Assembly: GCA_021776525.1 (NCBI GenBank)
Contig: JAJFFT010000004.1
Coordinates: 62,001 to 126,000 of the forward strand
Direction of reading: 5' to 3'
DNA from: Robiginitomaculum sp.
GTDB taxonomy: Bacteria > Pseudomonadota > Alphaproteobacteria > Caulobacterales > Maricaulaceae
DNA length: 64,000 bases
Within the stretch, counting starts at the first letter, position 1. Each line of letters opens with the position of its first letter. The position numbers and the translations under genes were made by a program. This document shows, one piece after another, positions 54,144 to 60,879 of this stretch. The notes under the pieces were generated by a model that was not told where the DNA came from, ran no database searches, and saw only the letters and a program-made list of their open reading frames with translations.

Positions 54144-54346
54144 TGCGTGCGCAGTTTTGCCCCTTGGACAGTTGCAATCAGCGTGCAGATGCAAAGCGCG
54201 GCCTATGCCCAACGCACTGGGGGCTTGTGCCGGTGGATTTGAAAATGGCTGTGGAGCGTGAAGCCGACCGCAAAGGCAACGCCTATGGCCCAGCCTTAAT
54301 GCGCGCCATCATGGCTGTGGACGCATTGGAACGGGATGCGGCATGA
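54143..54346 (+). CDS. Small Cys-rich phage protein
   Basis: The 67-aa protein has CPLDSCNQRADAKRGLCPTHW, a pattern of three Cys and one His that may bind zinc. ATG 54143 overlaps the gam stop. Function unknown. Confidence 0.6.
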   Translation: MRAQFCPLDSCNQRADAKRGLCPTHWGLVPVDLKMAVEREADRKGNAYGPALMRAIMAVDALERDAA

Positions 54347-54723
54347 AGTACGCAGAGCGCAGTGAGCATTTCAAAAAGTGGGCGGCGCAATCGCGGGCCT
54401 ATGAGGCAGAACGCGCCATCCGAATGGCGCAGCGTACACTTGCGGCCCGTCAAGAGGCGGAGCGCCGCGCGCGCCGCGCGCGCTTAAACCGCCCGGACTG
54501 GTTAAACGGGGTGCATGAAGTGCTGCAAGAGCACCATGTGACGCTGGACCAAGTTCGTTCACCGTCGCGCATTGCACACATTTGCCGCGCTCGTGACCAC
54601 GCCATGGTGTTTTTGCGGCGGCTTGGCTGGAGCAACACCCGTATCGGCCGCTTCCTCAACCGCGACCGCACCACAGTGGTTTACGCTTTGCGTAGAGCGA
54701 AACAAAACGCCGGTGGCGCGTAA
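54343..54723 (+). CDS. Phage protein with DnaA domain IV-like helix-turn-helix
   Basis: The 126-aa protein has an Arg-rich N-terminal coil (residues 1-50). Its C-terminal segment (VRSPSRIAHICRARDHAMVFLRRLG, then SNTRIGRFLNRDRTTVVYALRRAK) follows DnaA domain IV, including the RDRTTV equivalent of RDHTTV that reads the DnaA box. It lacks the AAA+ domain, so it may bind DnaA boxes without initiating replication. The operon position, between Gam and GemA, suggests a role in controlling host or phage replication. Confidence 0.8.
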   Translation: MKYAERSEHFKKWAAQSRAYEAERAIRMAQRTLAARQEAERRARRARLNRPDWLNGVHEVLQEHHVTLDQVRSPSRIAHICRARDHAMVFLRRLGWSNTRIGRFLNRDRTTVVYALRRAKQNAGGA

Positions 54724-54929
54724 TGGCGTGGTCTGAGCAAATGCCTTTTGAAAACCCGGCCTTGGCCGCAGCGCAAAAGAAGTGCGAAGCGGCGGAGGAC
54801 GAGCTTTGTCGTTTGGCCTTGCTGGCAAAAAGCCGAACAAAAAAATACAGGGACGATGCAATGAAGCGTTTACCCGAAGCAGCTAACGCCGCACTGCGCG
54901 CCAGTATTGAACTGGACCGGTTGTCATGA
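54723..54929 (+). CDS. Small helical phage protein
   Basis: The 68-aa helical protein (ALAAAQKKCEAAEDELCRLALLAKS) is not recognised. It overlaps the previous gene by one base and ends the early block before a 163-bp gap. Confidence 0.55.
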   Translation: MAWSEQMPFENPALAAAQKKCEAAEDELCRLALLAKSRTKKYRDDAMKRLPEAANAALRASIELDRLS

Positions 54930-55006
54930 ATTACTTTTTCTTTGGCTTTGGCGGCACGGGTTTTTGTCCCCGGTTTTTAGCGGTTTCCCGCCCAGCTTCA
55001 ACATGT

Positions 55007-55032
55007 TTTCGGGAATCTACACTTTCCCGAAA
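55007..55032. repeat. Inverted repeat TTTCGGGAA-N8-TTCCCGAAA
   Basis: A perfect 9-bp stem lies in the gap between the early operon and the membrane-protein gene. No T-run follows directly, so it could be an operator for that gene or a weak terminator of the early genes. Confidence 0.5.
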
Positions 55033-55092
55033 CTCACCCTTTTTATTGCTTGAAACCCTATTGGTTGTTTCGACTTTTTTAGGAGACATAAG

Positions 55093-55605
55093 ATGACCTC
55101 AACAAAAGAAAATAGCATCGCCAATACCCTTGCCAGCGCCAGCAAGGAGATTCGCGAACTGATTATTCACCAGGCGGAGCGTGCTGCGCAAGACATCTCT
55201 GATGCGAAGCAGGCGATTGACCAGCGTGGTGCGGTTATGGCTGCTGCCTTTCTGCCCACTGGGACAGCAGGTCTCGGTCTTTTTGTTAACGGTCCAGTGT
55301 CCGGGTTTTCGCTTTTTGCACTCGGCGCTGGTGTTGGGTTTGTTGTTGCTGCCGCGCTTGCTCTTTACAGCATTCGACCCACAAGAAAGTGGGACCCTGT
55401 GGCGCAATATCCGAAAGACTGGATTGAAGACATTCAGGGCAATGTATCAATCGAAAATATAGAAGGCGAAATGCTCGCGAACTTTAACGATGGCCTCAAA
55501 ACGAACAACTCTCATAACGCTGAGCGTAACAAATGGCAGTTTTGGGCTTTCGGTGCGGCGATAGCCGGGCCTGTAGCTGGTTTCATACTCAGCTTTTTCT
55601 TTTAA
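55093..55605 (+). CDS. Phage membrane protein, possible superinfection-exclusion factor
   Basis: The 170-aa protein has an N-terminal amphipathic helix, two membrane helices (AVMAAAFLPTGTAGLGLFV and SGFSLFALGAGVGFVVAAALAL, about 48-95), a soluble middle with IEDIQGNVSIENIEGEMLANFNDG, and a third membrane helix at the end (FWAFGAAIAGPVAGFILSFFF). It has its own promoter-sized gap and an AGGAG site. The topology resembles 2TM/3TM effector or exclusion proteins of prophages, but I recognise no family, so the immunity role is only a guess. Confidence 0.7.
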   Translation: MTSTKENSIANTLASASKEIRELIIHQAERAAQDISDAKQAIDQRGAVMAAAFLPTGTAGLGLFVNGPVSGFSLFALGAGVGFVVAAALALYSIRPTRKWDPVAQYPKDWIEDIQGNVSIENIEGEMLANFNDGLKTNNSHNAERNKWQFWAFGAAIAGPVAGFILSFFF

Positions 55606-55608
55606 GAC

Positions 55609-56028
55609 ATGAGCGCCGCCCCACATAACCGCAATCCTATGCTGGCGAAAATTCACATTGCCAAGAAAGAGCTTGGTCTGGATGATGACACTTATCGCGC
55701 CGTGCTCATGCGCGTCACCGGGCAAGCCTCATCGGCAGGGCTGAGCTTTGATCAGATGGATGAGGTGCTTGCCGAGTTCAAAGCGCGCGGCTGGAAGCCC
55801 AGCGGTTACCGGCGCACCGCCGTCAGTGCCAGCGCCCGCAAGGTCTATGCGCTGTGGACAGAGCTTTATCAGGCCAAGATTGTCGCTTTGCCAAAACCTG
55901 ACGGCTTTGTGCGGCGTATGACCGGCAAAGATCGCGCCGAGATGCTGACGCCGGACGAAGCCGGACCGGTGATTGAAGCATTGAAAGACTGGATCAAGCG
56001 CGCAGGGCTTGGCGGTGCGCAAAAGTGA
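55609..56028 (+). CDS. gemA: Mu gp16/GemA family regulatory protein
   Basis: The 139-aa protein matches the GemA family (DUF1018): AKIHIAKKELGLDDDTYRAVLMRVTG then SSAGLSFDQMDEVLAEFKARGW. In Mu, GemA alters host gene expression and DNA supercoiling. It starts 3 bp after the membrane-protein stop and overlaps the Mor-type gene by 4 bp (GTGA). Confidence 0.9.
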   Translation: MSAAPHNRNPMLAKIHIAKKELGLDDDTYRAVLMRVTGQASSAGLSFDQMDEVLAEFKARGWKPSGYRRTAVSASARKVYALWTELYQAKIVALPKPDGFVRRMTGKDRAEMLTPDEAGPVIEALKDWIKRAGLGGAQK

Positions 56029-56429
56029 CTGCAGTTCCGGCACATATTCTTGCCTTGCCAGAGCTTTTGCGCGAGGTGGCGCTTGCGGCCGGTTTGCAAA
56101 CTGCCCACGACCTTGCCCGCACTTATGGCGGCACCCGGCTGTACATCCCTGCGCGTGTTACCGAAAATCACCGCCTGGCAAAAACCTTGGGGCTTGGCCC
56201 GGCCCGCCTCTTGGTCAAAACGCTGGGCGGCGCGGAGCACCTTATTCCACTCGGCCCGTTCGCCTCCGGCCCCCGGTGTGCCCGCGTGATTGACGAAATG
56301 ACTAAAAAAGGCGAACCTGCCGCCACGATTGCCCGTACGATAGGGTGCACCGAGCGCTCGGTTTATCGGCACCGTCAGGCAAATGGTACGCTGCCAAGCG
56401 ACCAGCCGGACCTTTTCAAAAAAGATTGA
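56025..56429 (+). CDS. Mor/C-family middle-late transcription activator
   Basis: The 134-aa protein matches the Mor family: LLREVALAAGLQTAHDLARTYGGTRLYIP in the dimerisation part, and a helix-turn-helix GEPAATIARTIGCTERSVYRHRQANG. Mor activates the middle promoter in Mu by binding a dyad near -35. A 22-bp dyad (56441-56462) follows directly. It starts at GTG 56025. Confidence 0.9.
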   Translation: MTAVPAHILALPELLREVALAAGLQTAHDLARTYGGTRLYIPARVTENHRLAKTLGLGPARLLVKTLGGAEHLIPLGPFASGPRCARVIDEMTKKGEPAATIARTIGCTERSVYRHRQANGTLPSDQPDLFKKD

Positions 56430-56440
56430 AGCCCACCAGA

Positions 56441-56462
56441 CACGCTGACAGGTGTCAGCGTG
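56441..56462. promoter_or_regulatory. Dyad CACGCTGACA-GG-TGTCAGCGTG
   Basis: Two perfect 10-bp arms are separated by GG, 12 bp after the Mor-type stop and 92 bp before the lysozyme gene. Mor and C bind interrupted dyads upstream of phage middle/late promoters, so this is the first candidate site. It could instead work as a terminator stem, but no T-tract follows. Confidence 0.55.
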
Positions 56463-56500
56463 TTATCGCGTGTTTCTCGCCCGTATCTTGATCGTTGTTT

Positions 56501-56526
56501 GCGCTACCGCTCACGCTTTTGAGCGC
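56501..56526. repeat. Palindromic repeat, 26-bp copy
   Basis: The copy reads GCGCTACCGCT...CTTTTGAGCGC, with outer stem GCGCT/AGCGC. It stands between the dyad and the lysozyme gene. Confidence 0.75.
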
Positions 56527-56553
56527 CCGCGCATCCATGATTAAGGAGCCGCC

Positions 56554-57294
56554 ATGGCAGAACACCGACAAATCAGCCCGGCAGGGGTATCCGAAATCAA
56601 GCAACGCGAGGGTTTAGTCCTTGTTGCCGAGCCGGACCAAGCCGGTGTCTGGACCATTGGTTACGGCCATACTGGTAAGGTCTTCCCCGGCGACACAATC
56701 ACCCAGACGCAAGCAGAGCAATTCCTTCGCGAAGATGTGCGCTGGGCCGAAACCACAATCAGCGCCAATGTCAAAGTGCCGCTTTCACAAAGTCAATTTG
56801 ATGCCTTGGTCAGCTGGTCGTTCAATGTCGGCATTCACAACACCATTGAAAGTACATTAGTGCGCCGCCTGAACGCCGGTGATTATGGCGCGGTGTCGTC
56901 AGAGTTGATGCGCTGGGTTAAAATAACAGACCCTAATACGGGCACGCTGGTGTTTAACCAGGGCTTGCAAAACCGGCGCATGTCAGAGGCTGAACAATTT
57001 ACCAAAGACGACAAGCAAGCCCCGATAGCACAGGCACGCGGCGCAGCCATTGCTGCCGCGCCTGCGGGCCGTGAAGACATGGCCGGGTCGCGCACACTAA
57101 AAGGTGCTGCATTGGCCGGTGGCGGCGGCGTTGCCACCGCCATTGTCGACGCCACATCGCAAGCCAAGTGGCAGTTAGAGGGCATGGTTTACTTTATCCC
57201 GGCGCTCAAATGGGTGCTCATTGGTGTGATTGTCATTGGCGCGGCGGCGGCCATTTACGCGCGTTTTGATGACCATAAGAAGTGTCTGAAGTGA
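56554..57294 (+). CDS. Phage lysozyme (GH24) with C-terminal membrane segment
   Basis: The 246-aa endolysin has the T4-lysozyme-like catalytic block. Catalytic Glu is in SEIKQREGLVLVAEPD, and VWTIGYGHTGKVFPGD carries the Thr. The wider LSQSQFDALVSWSFNVG stretch is also typical. A long Ala/Gly-rich linker leads to a C-terminal hydrophobic helix (FIPALKWVLIGVIVIGAAAAIYA, about 215-237) before a short basic tail. Lysozymes of this family usually carry a SAR helix at the N-terminus, so the C-terminal anchor is unusual. AAGGAGCC precedes the start. No separate holin is clear. Confidence 0.9.
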   Translation: MAEHRQISPAGVSEIKQREGLVLVAEPDQAGVWTIGYGHTGKVFPGDTITQTQAEQFLREDVRWAETTISANVKVPLSQSQFDALVSWSFNVGIHNTIESTLVRRLNAGDYGAVSSELMRWVKITDPNTGTLVFNQGLQNRRMSEAEQFTKDDKQAPIAQARGAAIAAAPAGREDMAGSRTLKGAALAGGGGVATAIVDATSQAKWQLEGMVYFIPALKWVLIGVIVIGAAAAIYARFDDHKKCLK

Positions 57295-57593
57295 TGCTGG
57301 CCGGGATCGCCAGCCTATGGGCCAGCCTGCGCGCAAAAGCCTGGTTCATGTCGGCCTTAAAATGGGGCGGCATACTCGCCAGCATAGCGCTCACCATTTT
57401 GTTCCAATTCAAGCGCGCCGAAAAAGCCGCGCGCTCAGCCGGGCGCGCCGAAGTTGAAAATCAGGTGCTGCGCCAGCGCGCCCGCGAAATCGAAAGGATC
57501 GAAAATGTTCAAGCACAAATGGATCAGGCCGGGGCTGACAAGCCTCGCAGCCGCAATGATCTTGCTCAGCGCATGCGCGACGGCACATTCTGA
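57294..57593 (+). CDS. Rz-like inner-membrane spanin
   Basis: The 99-aa protein has one N-terminal membrane helix (WGGILASIALTILFQF, about 22-40) and a periplasmic coiled coil (KAARSAGRAEVENQVLRQRAREIERIENVQAQ). This is the i-spanin layout. The outer-membrane partner gene starts inside it in another frame. ATG 57294 overlaps the lysozyme stop (TGATG); GTG 57282 is possible. Confidence 0.82.
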   Translation: MLAGIASLWASLRAKAWFMSALKWGGILASIALTILFQFKRAEKAARSAGRAEVENQVLRQRAREIERIENVQAQMDQAGADKPRSRNDLAQRMRDGTF

Positions 57594-57777
57594 ACCACCA
57601 GTTCAGGCTCCGGTGCTGATCTGCCCGCGCGTTGTCGAATACTCGGACGAGTTTTTGAATCGGGCGGCGGACGCGGTGCAAGCCCTGCCAGCGGATAGCC
57701 CGATTGTAGTGCTGCTGTCAGACTTTGGCGAAGGCCGCGCCCGCGCCCGCGCCTGCCATAAGGCGACGGCACAATGA
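57505..57777 (+). CDS. Rz1-like outer-membrane spanin lipoprotein
   Basis: The 90-aa product starts at ATG 57505, within the Rz-like gene in another frame. It has a lipoprotein signal with lipobox LLSAC (Cys 24) and a Pro-containing mature part (SEPPVQAPVLICPR). This is an overlapping Rz/Rz1 pair, known from lambda, in which the two proteins link inner and outer membrane for the last step of lysis. Confidence 0.8.
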   Translation: MFKHKWIRPGLTSLAAAMILLSACATAHSEPPVQAPVLICPRVVEYSDEFLNRAADAVQALPADSPIVVLLSDFGEGRARARACHKATAQ

Positions 57778-58019
57778 TGATGCTCATTGCGCTTTTATGT
57801 TTCGCCCAGGCCGCCACGATTGTGACGCTGGTTCTGTTGGTGCGCCGCATTGCTATCAATGGCTTTATGGAAGACCGCCTCCGCCTTGAGGCGCTAGAAA
57901 ATTTGGCTGACTCTATTCAGGGTGCCGTTCTCAAAAACGGCGAGCGTATTTATGCGTTAGAGGTCAAGGTTTATGGCGCTTCATCCGGGACCATGGATGA
58001 GGTCAAGCACAATGGTTGA
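57774..58019 (+). CDS. Small phage membrane protein
   Basis: The 81-aa protein has one N-terminal membrane helix (MLIALLCFAQAATIVTLVLLV) and a helical tail. It overlaps its neighbours. It could serve as a holin-type or lysis accessory protein, but I see no proof. Confidence 0.6.
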   Translation: MMMLIALLCFAQAATIVTLVLLVRRIAINGFMEDRLRLEALENLADSIQGAVLKNGERIYALEVKVYGASSGTMDEVKHNG

Positions 58020-58224
58020 TTTTGCAGACCGGGCCTCGGCGCAAGAAGCGCGCGACCGAGAGGACGCCATAAAGCGAGCAAGGGGCACGCACCGGAAAAC
58101 CAAGCCCATGCACCTTAGCTGCGCGAGCTGTGCGGATCCCATTCCCGAAGCCCGCCGCGAGGCTGTGCCTGGCACGCCATGGTGCGCTTTTTGCGCCAAT
58201 GAAAAGGAAAAGAACAATGATTGA
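58012..58224 (+). CDS. TraR/DksA-type zinc-finger phage protein
   Basis: The 70-aa protein has a short helical N-terminus (DRASAQEARDREDAIKRAR) and the C4 finger CASCADPIPEARREAVPGTPWC...C, as in TraR/DksA. Such phage proteins can bind RNA polymerase in the secondary channel. The start ATG 58012 overlaps the previous gene by 8 bp. Confidence 0.85.
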   Translation: MVDFADRASAQEARDREDAIKRARGTHRKTKPMHLSCASCADPIPEARREAVPGTPWCAFCANEKEKNND

Positions 58225-58591
58225 GGGTGTGGATTGGACGTCTGCCGGGTTTTACTTTGCTGTTTTCAGTTTCATTTTTGGCGGCATTGCGACGGTGCTT
58301 TGGGAGCTTATCAAGCGGATGGTTAATGCCATCGACACGCGTCTGACGCAGATCGAGGAAGACATTGATGGCGGCCGCGAAAGCCGCGAGCTTCTGAATA
58401 GACAAATCGCGGGCATGAGTGAGCGTCAGGCGCGCATGGAAGAGCGCTTGAAGGGCATTCCTTCACATCAGCAAATTGCCGACCTCTCCCGTGAAGTTGG
58501 GCAGGTCAAGGCCGGGCAGGAGGCTTTGCAAAAACAGGTGGGGCTGGTTGTCGAATATCTGATCGGAAAGGATGGGGAGGGAAAAAAGTGA
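58217..58591 (+). CDS. Mu gp25-like membrane/coiled-coil protein (DUF2730-like)
   Basis: The 124-aa protein has an N-terminal membrane helix (FYFAVFSFIFGGIATVLWELI, in parts) and a long coiled coil (DTRLTQIEEDIDGGRESRELL...QALQKQVGLV). Such proteins occur at this place in Mu-like phages, before the packaging genes. It overlaps the zinc-finger gene by 8 bp. Confidence 0.72.
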   Translation: MIEGVDWTSAGFYFAVFSFIFGGIATVLWELIKRMVNAIDTRLTQIEEDIDGGRESRELLNRQIAGMSERQARMEERLKGIPSHQQIADLSREVGQVKAGQEALQKQVGLVVEYLIGKDGEGKK

Positions 58592-58890
58592 GTTTCGCCC
58601 AAGTCTTATTGGAAGATCAGCGGCTTTTTGTGCTGCGGCTTCTCGACGAATTGCCGGGGTATTCGACAAATGTCAGCGCCCTGCAATCTGCGCTCGATAT
58701 GAACGCCGGTCACCGCCTGTCGCGTGATGCCGCCTTGGCGCTGGTTGATTGGCTGGCCGAAATGGGTCTGGTCACCATTGAAAGTCTGGACACACGCATT
58801 CGCGTTGTCACCTTGACTCATCGCGGCTCCGATGTGGCCCAAGGCCGCGCCCATGTCACCGGTGTAAAGCGTCCCCGGCCGGAGGGCTGA
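58588..58890 (+). CDS. Mu gp26-like winged-helix protein
   Basis: The 100-aa protein (LRLLDELPGYSTNVSALQSALD...ALALVDWLAEMGLV) has a winged-helix look and fits the small gene found before gp27 in Mu-like phages. Its function is unknown. Confidence 0.7.
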   Translation: MSFAQVLLEDQRLFVLRLLDELPGYSTNVSALQSALDMNAGHRLSRDAALALVDWLAEMGLVTIESLDTRIRVVTLTHRGSDVAQGRAHVTGVKRPRPEG

Positions 58891-58891
58891 T

Positions 58892-59449
58892 ATGGCCCGC
58901 AAAAACAAAATCCACACTCTGCCCGAAGAAGTCGTTACCGAGATTAACATGATGCTGGGTTCTGGTCGCTACCGGCTGGATGATGTCATGGCACACTTGC
59001 GCCAGATGGGGCATGACGAAATATCCCGCTCTGGCCTGCACCGGCATTCCAAATCCGTGAAGGAAATTGCCACGGCTATGCGCAGGTCTCGCGATGTGGC
59101 CGAAGCACTGACCAAAGAGCTTGGGCCAAGCGTCGAAGAGGGCAATGCCTCACGCCGGGTTATCGAAATGCTGCAAGGGGTGATGCTGGATATGGTCACC
59201 GGCGTTATGCTTGATGCGGACAAGGAAGTGGACCCGAAGGCATTCATGCAATTGGGTACGGCGTTAAAAAACATGGCGGCCGCGCAAAAGCTGGATGTGG
59301 ACCGCACCGAGAAAATCAAGGAACAAGCTGCCAAGGACGCGGCAAAACGCGCAGCGGGTGCGGCAAAAAGCCAGGGGCTTGGTGTCGATGCAATCCGCGC
59401 CATAGAGCGCGCGGTCGCTGGCGTTGAGATTACGCCGGTGGAAACATGA
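58892..59449 (+). CDS. Mu gp27-like small terminase candidate (DUF3486)
   Basis: The 185-aa protein begins KNKIHTLPEEVVTEINMMLGSGRYRLDDV and has HLRQMGHDEISRSGLHRH, matching the DUF3486/gp27 family. It binds DNA ahead of the gp28-like terminase and is likely the small terminase subunit. The end overlaps the terminase gene by 4 bp. Confidence 0.86.
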   Translation: MARKNKIHTLPEEVVTEINMMLGSGRYRLDDVMAHLRQMGHDEISRSGLHRHSKSVKEIATAMRRSRDVAEALTKELGPSVEEGNASRRVIEMLQGVMLDMVTGVMLDADKEVDPKAFMQLGTALKNMAAAQKLDVDRTEKIKEQAAKDAAKRAAGAAKSQGLGVDAIRAIERAVAGVEITPVET

Positions 59450-60879
59450 TTGCGGCTAAACCAGAATTTGACCCGCTGGAGCTGCCAAAGGGCCGGATGT
59501 TCTTGGGTTATCAGACCAAGGCGCAGCGGCTGTTCAACACGACGTCATTATTGCTTATTCCGAAATCTCGCCAGGTTGGCATTACATGGGCATTCGCCTT
59601 TACCGCCATGAAAACCGCAGCGGCTTCAAAACAAGCGGGCGGCATGGACGTTTATTATATCTCGTATTCCAAAGAGATGACCCGTGGATTTATTGACGAT
59701 GTCGCCATGTGGGCGCGCGCCATCAATGATGTTGTTGTGCAGATTGATGAGGTCGTGTTTGATGATGATGGCAAGGATATTCAGGCGTTTCGGATACGCT
59801 TTGCCTCCGGCAAATCCGTCACCGCTTTGCCGTCTGTGCCGCGCTCGATCCGCAGTAAAAAGGGCCTACTCATTATTGATGAGGCTGCTTTTGTCAAAGA
59901 CCTGAAAGAGCTGATTAAAGCGGCCATGGCGTTTTTGGTTTGGGGCGGCAAAGTCGTCATAATATCTACCCATGACGGGGTAGATAATCCTTTTAACTTG
60001 CTAATCGAAGACATCAAGGCAGGCCGCCGAAAAGGCAAGGTGTTCAAAATCACTTTCCAAGATGCGCTGAACGACGACCTTTATGAGCGCATTATGCTTG
60101 TTACCCGAAAGAAAGCGTCACCCGCAGGAAAACTGGCGTGGGTGAAAGACATGTATGATTATTACGGGGAGGATGCTGACGAAGAGCTTGACGTCAAGCC
60201 AAGTGCCGGTTCCGGCTCCTGGATTAGCCCGGCCGACATTGCCGCCGCCTGTCATGATGAGGCGGGCGAGCCGCGCTTTTATGCGGGCGGCCTGTGCTAT
60301 GTTGGTCGCGATATTGCCCGCCGCAATGACCTTGCCACCATCTCGCCTTTTGAAGATGTCGATGGCGTGCTGTGGCAGCGCGAAGAGGTGGCCATGAAAA
60401 ATGCCCGCTTCTCTGAGCAGGCGGCCGAGTTTGATCGCATCATGCGCGATTATAATGTGGTGCGTGCAGCACTGGACCAGACCGGCATGGGCGAGGCGGT
60501 GGTCGAGGCGGCGCAGGATAAGCACGGCGAACATCTGGTTGAGGGCGTGTTGTTCACGCCGACAATGCGGCTGAACATTGCCACACTGCTTAAAAAGCGT
60601 TTTGAAGACGGCACCATTCGCATTCCCAATGATGACAAGGTTAAGGCAGACTTTCGCTCGATCAAGAAAATATCCGGTGGCAATGGCGCACCGCGCATTG
60701 CCGAAGACGGCTCGTCCGATGGCCATGCCGACCGGTTTTGGGCGGCGGCGTTGGCGGTGGGCGCGGCTGAAAACCCCTATCAGAAATATGAATATAAACC
60801 GGTGCCTTCAGGCGCAGGTCGCGGCGATGAAGGTAGCGGCGGCGGTCGCGGCGTTCGTGGCCATCAAGGAGCGTTATAA
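59446..60879 (+). CDS. Phage terminase large subunit (Mu gp28-like)
   Basis: The 477-aa packaging motor has the ATPase motif LLLIPKSRQVGITWAF (Walker A variant), Walker B KKGLLIIDEAAF and the coupling motif VVIISTHDG. A nuclease domain follows with YVGRDIARRNDLATI and ALDQTGMGEAVVEAA, where the Asp residues bind metal. It cuts and packages phage DNA at the capsid portal. Ends and starts overlap with neighbours. Confidence 0.94.
   Translation: MIAAKPEFDPLELPKGRMFLGYQTKAQRLFNTTSLLLIPKSRQVGITWAFAFTAMKTAAASKQAGGMDVYYISYSKEMTRGFIDDVAMWARAINDVVVQIDEVVFDDDGKDIQAFRIRFASGKSVTALPSVPRSIRSKKGLLIIDEAAFVKDLKELIKAAMAFLVWGGKVVIISTHDGVDNPFNLLIEDIKAGRRKGKVFKITFQDALNDDLYERIMLVTRKKASPAGKLAWVKDMYDYYGEDADEELDVKPSAGSGSWISPADIAAACHDEAGEPRFYAGGLCYVGRDIARRNDLATISPFEDVDGVLWQREEVAMKNARFSEQAAEFDRIMRDYNVVRAALDQTGMGEAVVEAAQDKHGEHLVEGVLFTPTMRLNIATLLKKRFEDGTIRIPNDDKVKADFRSIKKISGGNGAPRIAEDGSSDGHADRFWAAALAVGAAENPYQKYEYKPVPSGAGRGDEGSGGGRGVRGHQGAL

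Noticed and set aside
55386-55394. Another AAGTGGGAC motif
   Set aside because: It is inside the coding sequence of the membrane-protein gene, far from the phage end, so chance is the simplest explanation.
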